Positions 49,784 to 58,687 of a stretch of DNA of 64,000 bases are shown one piece after another (the first letter of the stretch is position 1; every line of letters begins with the position of its first letter). The notes under the pieces were generated by a model. The model was not told where the DNA came from. It did not search any database and saw only the letters and a program-made list of their open reading frames with translations. Origin of the DNA: Humitalea sp050632385 (GTDB lineage: Bacteria > Pseudomonadota > Alphaproteobacteria > Acetobacterales > Acetobacteraceae); NCBI RefSeq assembly GCF_050632385.1, contig NZ_CP192599.1, positions 930,001 to 994,000 on the forward strand, in the 5' to 3' direction. The position numbers and the translations under genes were made by a program.

Positions 49784-52018
49784 ATGCGGCCGCACGACCG
49801 GCCCGCATCCGGCCCCCTGCCGCTGATCGCAAGCATGGCGACGGCGGGCGCGGTGGCGCTCGGGGCGGGTGTCTGGTTCGGGCTTCCCGCCACGGCGGCC
49901 GTTGTCGCCGCGGCCGTGCCCCCGGGGGCCCTGGCTTGGCTTGCCGCCCGCCGCGCGGCCCGTGCCGAGGCCGCCGGCGGCCTGCTGGCCGACGCCATCG
50001 ATGGCATACCCTGCAACTTCGCCGTTTTCGCGCCGGACCGGACGCTGCTCGTCGCCAGCGACGGCTACCGCGCCCTGCATGCCGAGGCCCTGACCGCGGC
50101 CGGCGACCGGCCGGTGCGCTACGATGACCTGATGCGCATGGCCGTGGTGCGGACCATCTTCCCCGATCCCACCGCGCCCGGCGCATCCGCCGGGATCGAG
50201 GCGGAGGTCGCCCGCCGCGTCGAACAGCATGAAGGCGAGGCACCGCAAGGTTTCGACCGCCTGTACCCCGATGGTCGCTGGATGCGGGTCGTGAAGCAGC
50301 GGCTGCCCGGCGGCCAGGTCGCGGGCATGACCATCGACATCACCGCGATCAAGCAGCGCGAACGTGCCCTGCAGGACAGCGAAGCCCAGGCGCGGCTGCT
50401 GCTGGAAAGCGCGCCGATCGGCATCTGGGAACTGGACAAGGCGGGCGGTACCCGCTCGGCGAATGCCCGGCTCGCGCGGCTTTTCCCGGGCGAGTTGCCG
50501 CCGGCCAGGCTCGACGACGCGGGGTTTCGCCGCACCTTCCCCGACGATCCCGCCGGACCCTTCGGCTTCCCGACCGGGCGCGAGGTCGAGGTCGGGCTGC
50601 CGCTGGCCGATGGCGGCGAAAAGCGCCTGCTGATCGCGGCATCGCCCTGGCTCGGCGATGGCGATCGCTGCGTGCTGACGGTGATCGACATCACGCCCCT
50701 GAAGCAGGCGCAGGCGCAGGCCGAACATTTGGCGGAGCATGACCCGCTGACCGGGCTGGCCAATCGCGCGCGTTTCCGTGCGGCACTGGAAGCCCTGGTG
50801 ATCGAAGGCGGTGGTGGCGGCGCGTTGGTGACGATCGACCTCGATCAGTTCAAGCAGACCAATGCCCGCTTCGGCCATGTCGCCGGCGACGCGCTGCTGG
50901 TCGCGGTGGCGGAGCGCATGGCCGCCTGCGTGCGCCCCGGTGATGTCTGCTGCCGCGTCGGCGGCGATGAGTTCGCGGTGATCGCGCCGGGGGCCGAGGA
51001 AGCCGGCGCACGCGCCATCGCCGCGCGGTTGCAACGGGCGATGCGGATGCCGCTGCTCCGTGATGGCGCGGAACTGACCCTTTCGGCCAGCATCGGCATC
51101 GCCATCGCGCCGACCCATGGCCGGACGGCGGATGAATTGCAGCGCGCCGCCGACCTTGCGATGTTCGGCGTCAAGCAGGCCGGGCGGAACGCCGCCCTGG
51201 TCTTCCGCCCCGCGTTGCGGGAAGCGGTGGACCGCCGCGACGCCATGCGCGAAGCCTTGATCATGGCGCTGGAGCGGGACGAGTTCCACCTGGAGTTCCA
51301 GGCGCAGTGGAATGTCTCGGCCCAGGCGATGGTGGGGGCCGAGGCGTTGCTGCGGTGGAATTCATCGCGGCTTGGCCGTGCGGTGCCGCCATCGGAGATC
51401 TTTCCCGCGGCGAGCGACGCACGCCTGCTCGACGCCATCGACGCCTGGGTGATGGAGGCCGCGTTGCGCCAGGCCGCCGCCTGGCGCGGGGTGCAGGGCG
51501 CGCCCGCGGTCATCGCGGTGAACGCGACCGTGCTGTCGCTGCGCGACCCTGGCTTTGCCGACCGGATCGCCGGCGCGCTGCTGCGCCACGGCGTCGCGCC
51601 GTCAGCGCTGGAGATCGAGATCCCCGAGGACCTGGCGGTGCGCGACATCGCCCCGATCGAGGCGACCCTGGCGCGGCTGCGCGCGATCGGGGTGGGGCTG
51701 GCGCTGGATGATTTCGGCGGCGGGTTGTCGTCGCTGCAGCATGTCGTGCGGCTGCCGGTGCAACGGTTGAAACTGGATCGCAGCATCGTCGCGGGGCTGG
51801 ACCGCTCACCCGGCAACCGCGCCGTGCTGCGCGCGACGGTGGCCCTGGCCCGCGGCATGGGGATCGAGGTCCTGGCCGAGGGCGTGGAGACGGAGGCCGA
51901 GGCCTTTGCCGTGCGGCGGGAGGGTTGCACGATCATCCAGGGCTGGCTGACCGGGCAGCCGGTGCGGGCCGAAATCCTGGTGCCGCCGGAATCCCGCAGG
52001 ATCCCGGCGGCGGGATAA
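49784..52018 (+). CDS. PAS-GGDEF-EAL cyclic-di-GMP signalling protein
   Basis: A 744-residue protein. It has two N-terminal hydrophobic stretches (about residues 10-52), then PAS-like regions to about 315. The diguanylate cyclase domain has an intact VGGDEFAVI. The EAL domain keeps its key acidic residues (GAEALLRW, EIEIPED, LDDFGGG, KLDRS, LAEGVET). Both catalytic sites look competent, so the net activity is undecided. It sits alone between pcaG and the pyrophosphatase. The exact start is uncertain but ATG 49784 precedes the membrane part directly. Confidence 0.9.
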   Translation: MRPHDRPASGPLPLIASMATAGAVALGAGVWFGLPATAAVVAAAVPPGALAWLAARRAARAEAAGGLLADAIDGIPCNFAVFAPDRTLLVASDGYRALHAEALTAAGDRPVRYDDLMRMAVVRTIFPDPTAPGASAGIEAEVARRVEQHEGEAPQGFDRLYPDGRWMRVVKQRLPGGQVAGMTIDITAIKQRERALQDSEAQARLLLESAPIGIWELDKAGGTRSANARLARLFPGELPPARLDDAGFRRTFPDDPAGPFGFPTGREVEVGLPLADGGEKRLLIAASPWLGDGDRCVLTVIDITPLKQAQAQAEHLAEHDPLTGLANRARFRAALEALVIEGGGGGALVTIDLDQFKQTNARFGHVAGDALLVAVAERMAACVRPGDVCCRVGGDEFAVIAPGAEEAGARAIAARLQRAMRMPLLRDGAELTLSASIGIAIAPTHGRTADELQRAADLAMFGVKQAGRNAALVFRPALREAVDRRDAMREALIMALERDEFHLEFQAQWNVSAQAMVGAEALLRWNSSRLGRAVPPSEIFPAASDARLLDAIDAWVMEAALRQAAAWRGVQGAPAVIAVNATVLSLRDPGFADRIAGALLRHGVAPSALEIEIPEDLAVRDIAPIEATLARLRAIGVGLALDDFGGGLSSLQHVVRLPVQRLKLDRSIVAGLDRSPGNRAVLRATVALARGMGIEVLAEGVETEAEAFAVRREGCTIIQGWLTGQPVRAEILVPPESRRIPAAG

Positions 52019-52020
52019 CG

Positions 52021-54156
52021 CTACTGGTGCGCCAGCACTGCCAGCAACAGCAGGGCGACGATGTTGGTGATCTTGATCATCGGGTTCACCGCGGGGCCCG
52101 CGGTGTCCTTGTACGGATCGCCCACGGTGTCGCCGGTCACCGCGGCCTTGTGGGCCTCACTGCCTTTGCCGCCGTAGTTGCCTTCCTCGATATACTTCTT
52201 GGCATTGTCCCAGGCGCCGCCGCCGGTGGTCATGCTGACCGCGACGAAGAAGCCCGTGACGATCACGCCCAACAGCATCGCGCCGAGGGATGAGAAGGCA
52301 GCCGCCTTGCCACCGACCCAGAGGATCACGGCGAAGCAGACGATGGGCGACAGCACCGGCAGCAACGAGGGGATGATCATTTCCCGGATCGCGCTCTTGG
52401 TCAGCATGTCCACCGCGCGGCCGTAGTCGGGCCGGGTCTCGCCGGTCATGATGCCGGGGTTTTCGCGGAACTGGCGGCGGACTTCCTCCACCACGCTCAT
52501 CGCCGCGCGCCCGACCGCCGTCATCGCGATGCCGCCGAACAGGTAGGGCAGCATGCCGCCGAACAGCAGCCCGACCACGACATAGGGGTCGGAGAGAGAG
52601 AAGGTCAGCGGCCCGATCCCGGCGAAGAAGGGATAGGACGCGCTATTGGCGATGAAGTAGTTCAAATCCTGCGTATAGGCCGCGAAAAGCACCACCGCGC
52701 CGAGGGCCGCCGAACCGATGGCATAGCCCTTGGTCACCGCCTTGGTGGTATTGCCGACCGCATCCAGCGCATCCGTCGTGTGACGAATCTCCGGCGGCAA
52801 CCCGGCCATTTCGGCGATGCCGCCGGCATTGTCGGTGACCGGACCAAAGGCATCCAGCGCCACGATCATGCCGGCGACCCCGAGCATCGTCGTGGTCGCG
52901 ATGGCGATGCCGTAGAGCCCGGCGATGCTGTAGCTGAACAGGATGCCCGCGATGATGATCAGCGCGGGGATGGCGGTCGCCTCCATGCTGACCGCGATGC
53001 CGCGGATCACGTTGGTGCCATGCCCGGTCTGGCTGCTTTCGGCGATCGCCTTGACCGGCGCGAACTGCGTGCCGGTGTAGTATTCGGTGATCACCACCAG
53101 CAGCGCCGTCACCGAGATGCCGACGACCCCGCACAGCCACAAGCCAAAGGGCGTGAAGGTCGTGCCCTGTGCCGTGATCTGGTTGGTGAACCCACCAAAG
53201 ACCAGGCCCGTCAGCGGCAGGGTCGCGGCCAGCGACAGCAGCGCCGTGACGATCAACCCGCGATACAGCGCGCCCATGATGTTCTGGCTGGCCGGCAGCT
53301 TCACGAAATACGTGCCGGCGATGGAGGTGATGACGCAGACCGCACCGATCGTCAGCGGAAACAGCATTCCCGCCACCCGCAGCGCATCATCCTGGAAGGC
53401 GATGGAGGCGAGCACCATCGTCGCGACCAGGGTCACGGCATAAGTTTCGAACAGGTCGGCCGCCATGCCGGCGCAATCGCCGACATTGTCGCCCACGTTG
53501 TCGGCGATGGTCGCGGGGTTGCGGGGGTCATCCTCGGGGATGCCGGCCTCGACCTTGCCGACCATGTCGCCGCCGACATCCGCACCCTTGGTGAAGATGC
53601 CGCCGCCGAGACGGGCGAAGATCGAGATCAGCGACGCGCCGAAGCCGAGGGCCACCAGGCTGTCGATCACCAGGCGCGACGTCGGCGGATGTCCGCCCAG
53701 GATCACCAGGATGAAGAAGTAGACGGTCACCCCCAGCAGGGCGAGGCCCGCGACAAGCATGCCCGTGATGGCGCCGGATTTGAACGCGACATCCAGCCCC
53801 TCCGCCAGGCCCGTGGCCGAGGCCTGCGCGGTGCGGACATTGGCGCGCACGGAGACGTTCATGCCGATGAAGCCGGCGGCCGCCGACAGCACCGCGCCGA
53901 TCAGGAAGCCGATCGCGACCGCCAGGCCCAGCAGCCAGGCCACCAGGATGAACAGCACGACCCCGACGGCGCCGATGGTGGTGTATTGGCGCTTCAGATA
54001 GGCCTGGGCGCCTTCCTGGATCGCTTGGGCGATTTCCTGCATGCGGGGCGAGCCCGGATCGCGGGCGAGAACATCCTTTGACGTCACGACGCTGTAGGCG
54101 ATCGATGCGCCCCCCAGCAGCATGACCAACAGCAAGGCTAAGGTCAGCAAGGCCAC
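52021..54156 (-). CDS. hppA: Proton-pumping membrane pyrophosphatase, K+-independent type
   Basis: Integral membrane enzyme of about 711 residues and some 16 helices that couples pyrophosphate hydrolysis to H+ export. Motifs: DVGGDMVGKVEAGIPEDDP, DNVGDNVGDCAGMAADLFE and the C-terminal GDTVGDPYKDTAGPAVNP. GNTTKAVTKGYAIGSA carries Lys where K+-dependent forms have Ala, so it is predicted to be K+-independent. The start is unclear: GTG 54156 or TTG 54150 follow AAGGGAG, and the longer open frame would add about 45 basic residues before the first helix. Confidence 0.93.
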   Translation of the reverse strand: MALLTLALLLVMLLGGASIAYSVVTSKDVLARDPGSPRMQEIAQAIQEGAQAYLKRQYTTIGAVGVVLFILVAWLLGLAVAIGFLIGAVLSAAAGFIGMNVSVRANVRTAQASATGLAEGLDVAFKSGAITGMLVAGLALLGVTVYFFILVILGGHPPTSRLVIDSLVALGFGASLISIFARLGGGIFTKGADVGGDMVGKVEAGIPEDDPRNPATIADNVGDNVGDCAGMAADLFETYAVTLVATMVLASIAFQDDALRVAGMLFPLTIGAVCVITSIAGTYFVKLPASQNIMGALYRGLIVTALLSLAATLPLTGLVFGGFTNQITAQGTTFTPFGLWLCGVVGISVTALLVVITEYYTGTQFAPVKAIAESSQTGHGTNVIRGIAVSMEATAIPALIIIAGILFSYSIAGLYGIAIATTTMLGVAGMIVALDAFGPVTDNAGGIAEMAGLPPEIRHTTDALDAVGNTTKAVTKGYAIGSAALGAVVLFAAYTQDLNYFIANSASYPFFAGIGPLTFSLSDPYVVVGLLFGGMLPYLFGGIAMTAVGRAAMSVVEEVRRQFRENPGIMTGETRPDYGRAVDMLTKSAIREMIIPSLLPVLSPIVCFAVILWVGGKAAAFSSLGAMLLGVIVTGFFVAVSMTTGGGAWDNAKKYIEEGNYGGKGSEAHKAAVTGDTVGDPYKDTAGPAVNPMIKITNIVALLLLAVLAHQ

Positions 54157-54400
54157 GTCTCCCTTTACCTGGACGGTGATTCGACGATTTCGTCTGGTAT
54201 TGCGCGCGCGGGGATTTTTCCGCACGGGAGTGAAACGTGGCAGGCGGCGGGCTGCGCTGCAACATGGGTGACAGGGGAAGGCCGAGATCACCCGCCGAAC
54301 CGGCGACGTCTGGGCAGGTCATGGATGCCGGGGGCAGACCGGGAAAATTCTGTGGCCGCGTGATGACGGGGACCGAAGCCCGCCGACCAGGAGCGACCTG

Positions 54401-55606
54401 CTAAGCCTCGAGTACGGGTTCAGGTTCGCGGGCATCTTCGAGCATCGGCCGCATGCCCAACGCCAGGGCAAGGCGACGCTCCGCGGATTTTGCGTCGTCG
54501 AGAATGCCCGACCACAGGGACTCGATCGTATCAGTGTCCTTCAGGGCCCTCAGGCTGGATTCGACACTGCGCGCGAAACTCGCGTCGGCCATGAGGTTCT
54601 CGACGAAAACATAGTACCTTCGAAGATTGAACATGCCGAAGAGCATCTCTTTCTTCTTTTCGGTCAGGGTGCCGCCGGGGAATTCCGCGCCCATGCCGAT
54701 GCACAGGGCGGGAGTGCCCTCGCGCCATGAATTGACCGAGCAGTGATAGATGTCCGTTACGACGAAATCACAGCTCGCCAAAAGGGACAGCTTTTCGGCC
54801 ACCGAATTCAGCGGGCTTCGCCGGTCGACCTTCCACCACTCGATATCCACAATTTCGGTCGCACCCATCTGCTTGGCGAGCGCGTCCACGAATTTGCGAG
54901 ACGCCTCCATGAGCTCGGGTATCTTGGAAATGGCGCGGCCGAAAGCGAAGCCCACCCGTTTGGTCGGGGTCCGCTTCGCCGGGCTACGCCTGGTCCACTG
55001 AAACTGGTCAAACGGGCGCAGCAAAAATGCGCAGTCAACGCCGAGCGTCGAGGCGGACATATCGTTGGCGTATCGGGACGCGAAGGCCGCCGACAATGGA
55101 TCCCGCAACAAGACCAGCCGCGAGTTCTCGTAGAGTCGCTTTATCGAGGCGCGATACCGCTTGTCTGCATCATCGAAATGGGTGTTGATGATGAGTGAGC
55201 TGCCAAAGCAAATGACATTGGATAGCATCTGGTCGTCGGCATCTTCCAGCATAAGAAGACCGTAAGCGAATTTAAGATATTCTTCTATTTGATCGTCACC
55301 GACGCGACGGCCGTGGCGAAATCGAAGATCTTTTTTGAAGTACGTCCTGGAATGAAGAAAATCACCCCAATATACGATTTTGTCGAATTCTTCTAATTCT
55401 TCAATGTTGTTCAATTTTTTCGATATTAGTTTTGTTCCGGTTTTTTGATCATTGAAGTCTTGATTATCTTCAACGTTGAGGAGTGTTGCGCTGATTCTAT
55501 TTTCTTGAGAATATTTTTCAACAATCGAGTGAAATGCAAGGTCGACCGTTAGCATTCCGGTATTTCGGCCGGGATTATATGCTCCGACAACGGCAATTTT
55601 CATCAT
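54401..55606 (-). CDS. Polysaccharide pyruvyltransferase family protein 1
   Basis: A 401-residue protein of the polysaccharide pyruvyltransferase superfamily, which transfers pyruvate from PEP to sugar residues of exopolysaccharides. Visible marks are the N-terminal IAVVGAYNPGRNTGM, KIVYWGDFLHSRTY, and the late CDFVVTDIYHCSVNSWREG with GTPALCIGMG. Base composition is A+T-richer than its neighbours, especially in the first third, which suggests transfer. Divergent from the second copy 466 bases away. Confidence 0.75.
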   Translation of the reverse strand: MMKIAVVGAYNPGRNTGMLTVDLAFHSIVEKYSQENRISATLLNVEDNQDFNDQKTGTKLISKKLNNIEELEEFDKIVYWGDFLHSRTYFKKDLRFRHGRRVGDDQIEEYLKFAYGLLMLEDADDQMLSNVICFGSSLIINTHFDDADKRYRASIKRLYENSRLVLLRDPLSAAFASRYANDMSASTLGVDCAFLLRPFDQFQWTRRSPAKRTPTKRVGFAFGRAISKIPELMEASRKFVDALAKQMGATEIVDIEWWKVDRRSPLNSVAEKLSLLASCDFVVTDIYHCSVNSWREGTPALCIGMGAEFPGGTLTEKKKEMLFGMFNLRRYYVFVENLMADASFARSVESSLRALKDTDTIESLWSGILDDAKSAERRLALALGMRPMLEDAREPEPVLEA

Positions 55607-56072
55607 CCGCTTTACCCTAAACCCCAGACTGAATGCCTGACTCTACCATACAGCCGGCGGTCTTTTCGGCAACTCATGCGTGTGGGTGGCGGTCAATCGC
55701 GGCCCCTTCGTTGGAAGTTCGGGAACCTTTCGCCTTTCTGGCGCTTGGGGTTGCCGGAAGCGCCCTTGCACGCGGGTTTGCTGTGATGGGATCCGGCTCG
55801 GGCTACGGCCCACGTGCGTCGGTCCGTGATGAAAATCACATTTAGTTCATGCTCATCCTCTGTCTCGGATCGGCCAAAGCCGTGCCGAACTTGCGGGGCG
55901 GGGCGGCGAAACGCGCGATGCGTGCAGGTATCCGTGGCGGACGCAGCCTCGACGGTCCGTTGGTAAAACACATTGGTGTTTCAAAGAGTTAACCGACGCT
56001 GGGTCTGGTCTTTTCAGTTGCATCCAATCGACCCTGAGAGTATTTTCGCAGTTGGTGAATCGGAGTATTTGA
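55607..56072. other. 466-base intergenic region without a convincing gene
   Basis: Between the two divergent pyruvyltransferase genes. Short open frames exist on both strands (plus 55633-55845, minus 55693-55971), but neither has a ribosome-binding site or a recognisable domain. A short inverted repeat GTGAT/ATCAC (55826-55830 and 55835-55839) resembles a weak CRP/FNR-like site. The right end holds a candidate promoter. The G+C content of the middle is higher than the flanking genes, so it may be a remnant or spacer. Confidence 0.5.
56018..56046 (+). promoter_or_regulatory. Candidate promoter for pyruvyltransferase gene 2
   Basis: TTGCAT (56018-56023) and TATTTT (56041-56046) are separated by 17 bases, each matching four of six consensus positions. 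GGAG at 56061-56064 region precedes the ATG at 56073 by seven bases. Plausible but unproved. Confidence 0.4.
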
Positions 56073-57302
56073 ATGGATGGAGTTGGTATCAGGTACTGGA
56101 ACGCGGTTCGTAACTGCGGTGACAGCATTTCGTCGTATATCATCAAGGATGTTCTGAAATACGAACCCGTTTTGGTTGGAAGAAATGTCGATCATATTCT
56201 GTGTATCGGCAGTATTTTGTTTATGGCGAATACAAATTCATATGTCTGGAGTAGCGGGATCATCGATCCGTCAAAGGATGTCGTAGTTGACCCAACGAAA
56301 ATTTCCGCGCTCCGAGGAAAAAATTCGATGCTTGCGGTCCGTGATCGTGGATATGCGGTTGCGGATGTTCCTTTGGGCGATGCCGGCGTATTGATTCGCA
56401 ATATTTCTACGGTTAGGCAGTGGGTCGAAAACTCAAAAATAAACGGGTGTCGATTCAAGGCGGCTTTTATTCCGCATTGGGCGCAAGTGAATCATCGATT
56501 TTATAAAAAATACGCCGACAGCCCTGAGTTCACGGTGATTGATATGAGGGACAATAGTCTCAATCCCATAAAGGCGATTTGTGAATCGGAGATCGTAATT
56601 TCTCAGAGTTTGCATGGGTTGATTTTTGCGGAGGCGCTGGGGAAGCCGACGATTTGGCTTCATTCGCGAGATGAGGATCTTTGGAATTTCAAGTTCCGTG
56701 ATTGGTATACGAACGTAATTAATCCTCCGGCATCCCCCCTGCTCTTCGGCGATTTTACGGAGGCGGATTTTTCGCGGGCTGAAGTGAGGGAGGTGAATGT
56801 CAGCGACGCAGATCTTATCAATGCTTTCCCTGCCACCGGTGCTGTCGTTGAAATCAAGCCAGATTTTGTGAATTTCGAAAGGGTGCGGGTCCTATCGCCT
56901 GACGTTGTTTCTGCGTTTCCTAACCTGTTCGATACCGTATGCCGTTCCGATGATTTGGAGGAAGATGATGCGAAGCAAGTATCCGCTGAGTTTCGAAAAT
57001 TTCTTCACAAGCGATATGTGAATTGGGCCGAGCGTCCATCCACAATTATAAAAAAAGATGAGTTGGAGCTTTCAGACAACCTGAAATCGACCATGCTCAG
57101 CTTCATGGAGGAGAACAAGCATATTGCCATGTTGTCGGTTTGCGATCGGCGTCACATGGGATTGCTGCGCGGGCAGGAAAAATTGATGTTGTGGAAAGGG
57201 TGGTCGGTACTGAGTAACGTAGCGATATTCGATCATGCCATCATGTTCAGACCGACATCTAATGGCGACTTCAGTAAATCGGTGAGTACAATTTTTATAT
57301 AG
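56073..57302 (+). CDS. Polysaccharide pyruvyltransferase family protein 2
   Basis: A 409-residue member of the same superfamily. It shows WNAVRNCGDSISSYIIKDVL at the start, IGSILFMANTNSYVWSSGI, and the conserved SQSLHGLIFAEALGKPTIW block. The C-terminal ~130 residues extend beyond the usual domain and could contact another protein or the polymer. Clearly A+T-rich codon use compared with the chromosome around it. With copy 1 and the GT61 gene it forms a small exopolysaccharide-modification island. Confidence 0.82.
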   Translation: MDGVGIRYWNAVRNCGDSISSYIIKDVLKYEPVLVGRNVDHILCIGSILFMANTNSYVWSSGIIDPSKDVVVDPTKISALRGKNSMLAVRDRGYAVADVPLGDAGVLIRNISTVRQWVENSKINGCRFKAAFIPHWAQVNHRFYKKYADSPEFTVIDMRDNSLNPIKAICESEIVISQSLHGLIFAEALGKPTIWLHSRDEDLWNFKFRDWYTNVINPPASPLLFGDFTEADFSRAEVREVNVSDADLINAFPATGAVVEIKPDFVNFERVRVLSPDVVSAFPNLFDTVCRSDDLEEDDAKQVSAEFRKFLHKRYVNWAERPSTIIKKDELELSDNLKSTMLSFMEENKHIAMLSVCDRRHMGLLRGQEKLMLWKGWSVLSNVAIFDHAIMFRPTSNGDFSKSVSTIFI

Positions 57303-57379
57303 AGCATATCATGCGACTGTCACGTCAGTCTGGGCGCACGAATTCAGCAGACTGCGGGCAGAACGATCCGATATTTAAA

Positions 57380-58495
57380 TTACAGGATATCCTTGTACTC
57401 CTGTATGAAATCATCGATATCTATCGTCCAATAATCGGGCTGATGATTGGCCTTGATGGGGCCGCTCGTTGAGGATTTAGAGTAGAAATAATACGGATTC
57501 TGCGTTACCTGAACCATCCCATAGAAGCCGGTATTCATGTAGGAATCGGGAAAAATTTCAATCAAGTTGCATTCTTTTGGTGTGAATCCGATGTTTGTTA
57601 ATCCTGCTCCGTGAAGCCCCACGACGTTCTTCGCGTTCGCAAAACACATCACCTGATCTTCATAGGATACCTGGCTGGGAACCAGTATCTTGTAGCCTAT
57701 GCTGCTGAGCTTCTCGATCAGGGCGTCTTCGTTGAGGAGTTTTCTGTTTTTTGAATCCGTCCTGGCCACGTAGATTTTCTCGGCACCGCTCGTCGTCACG
57801 CCCGGCGAGCGAGACACCGATTCCTTTATCTTCGAAAAAACCTTGCAGACGATATCATTCATCAGAAACTGATCACGACGTAGGGGCGATGCCCAGAGCA
57901 GTTCGCTGACGGCGACGGCCCGGTTTGGCATCTCGGCAAGCATGTCATCGCGGATCCCGAGATGGCTCAGCGATGCACGCTGCCAACGGTTCAGCTTTTC
58001 ATAAAGGATCTTGGCCTTCGGATTTTCATCCAGGGACAATAAAATCGCCGAAAGACAATCGATGTGCCAATGAAAATAATTATCCGTCGATTCGTGCCCT
58101 GATAGAATATACGAGCCATCCAGCGGCGTAAAATTTTGAGCGAAAATCTTGTTCGATATCTCGGAAATCGAGATTTGATTGCGATATTTTTGTGGGAGAC
58201 TTTCGGAAATAATCATATTTTGCTGATTGGCGACATACCAAAGGCGCGAGAAAATCCTGGCATTTGCGATTCGCGCAACGTAAAGTGGGGCGTTCTGTCG
58301 ATTTGTCTTCCTGAATACAGGAAAATGATGTGATTTCGTCGCGGCTTCGCTGAACAACGTCTTCTTTGGCCGGTTCGTCTTCAACATGTCCGATTCGGCG
58401 ATCATATGGATCGAAAAGGACTCCTGGCTGAAGGCCTTTTGGGTGATCGCACGAGAAAACGAGATAAACATTTCGTCGTCTTGATTTTCACTCAT
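57380..58495 (-). CDS. Glycosyltransferase family 61 protein
   Basis: A 371-residue protein with the GT61 (DUF563) signature: DNYFHWHIDCLSAILLSL in the middle and the C-terminal NVVGLHGAGLTNIGFTP, with EKIYVARTDSKNRKLLNEDAL between. GT61 enzymes add sugars such as xylose or GlcNAc to glycans or glycoproteins. A+T-rich like its neighbours, converging with pyruvyltransferase 2. The two probably modify the same surface polymer. Confidence 0.85.
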   Translation of the reverse strand: MSENQDDEMFISFSRAITQKAFSQESFSIHMIAESDMLKTNRPKKTLFSEAATKSHHFPVFRKTNRQNAPLYVARIANARIFSRLWYVANQQNMIISESLPQKYRNQISISEISNKIFAQNFTPLDGSYILSGHESTDNYFHWHIDCLSAILLSLDENPKAKILYEKLNRWQRASLSHLGIRDDMLAEMPNRAVAVSELLWASPLRRDQFLMNDIVCKVFSKIKESVSRSPGVTTSGAEKIYVARTDSKNRKLLNEDALIEKLSSIGYKILVPSQVSYEDQVMCFANAKNVVGLHGAGLTNIGFTPKECNLIEIFPDSYMNTGFYGMVQVTQNPYYFYSKSSTSGPIKANHQPDYWTIDIDDFIQEYKDIL

Positions 58496-58687
58496 GATGA
58501 GAATGACTCCTGATGACGAAATGCATAGAACCTCGCCGCCGCTTTCGCCGGCCCTTCATGGAGCCAAAATACCTCTTTCTCCGATTCAGGAGATGAAGGT
58601 AGCGGTGATGGAGAGAGCCGAGAAGGGCGCCACCCGTTGCGCGACCGAATGCAGGGGAAGATCGTCGCTAGTCGATCCGTTTTCGTA

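Noticed and set aside
55633..55971. Small open frames on both strands between the pyruvyltransferase genes
   Set aside because: No ribosome-binding sites, no recognisable domain, and they overlap each other on opposite strands.
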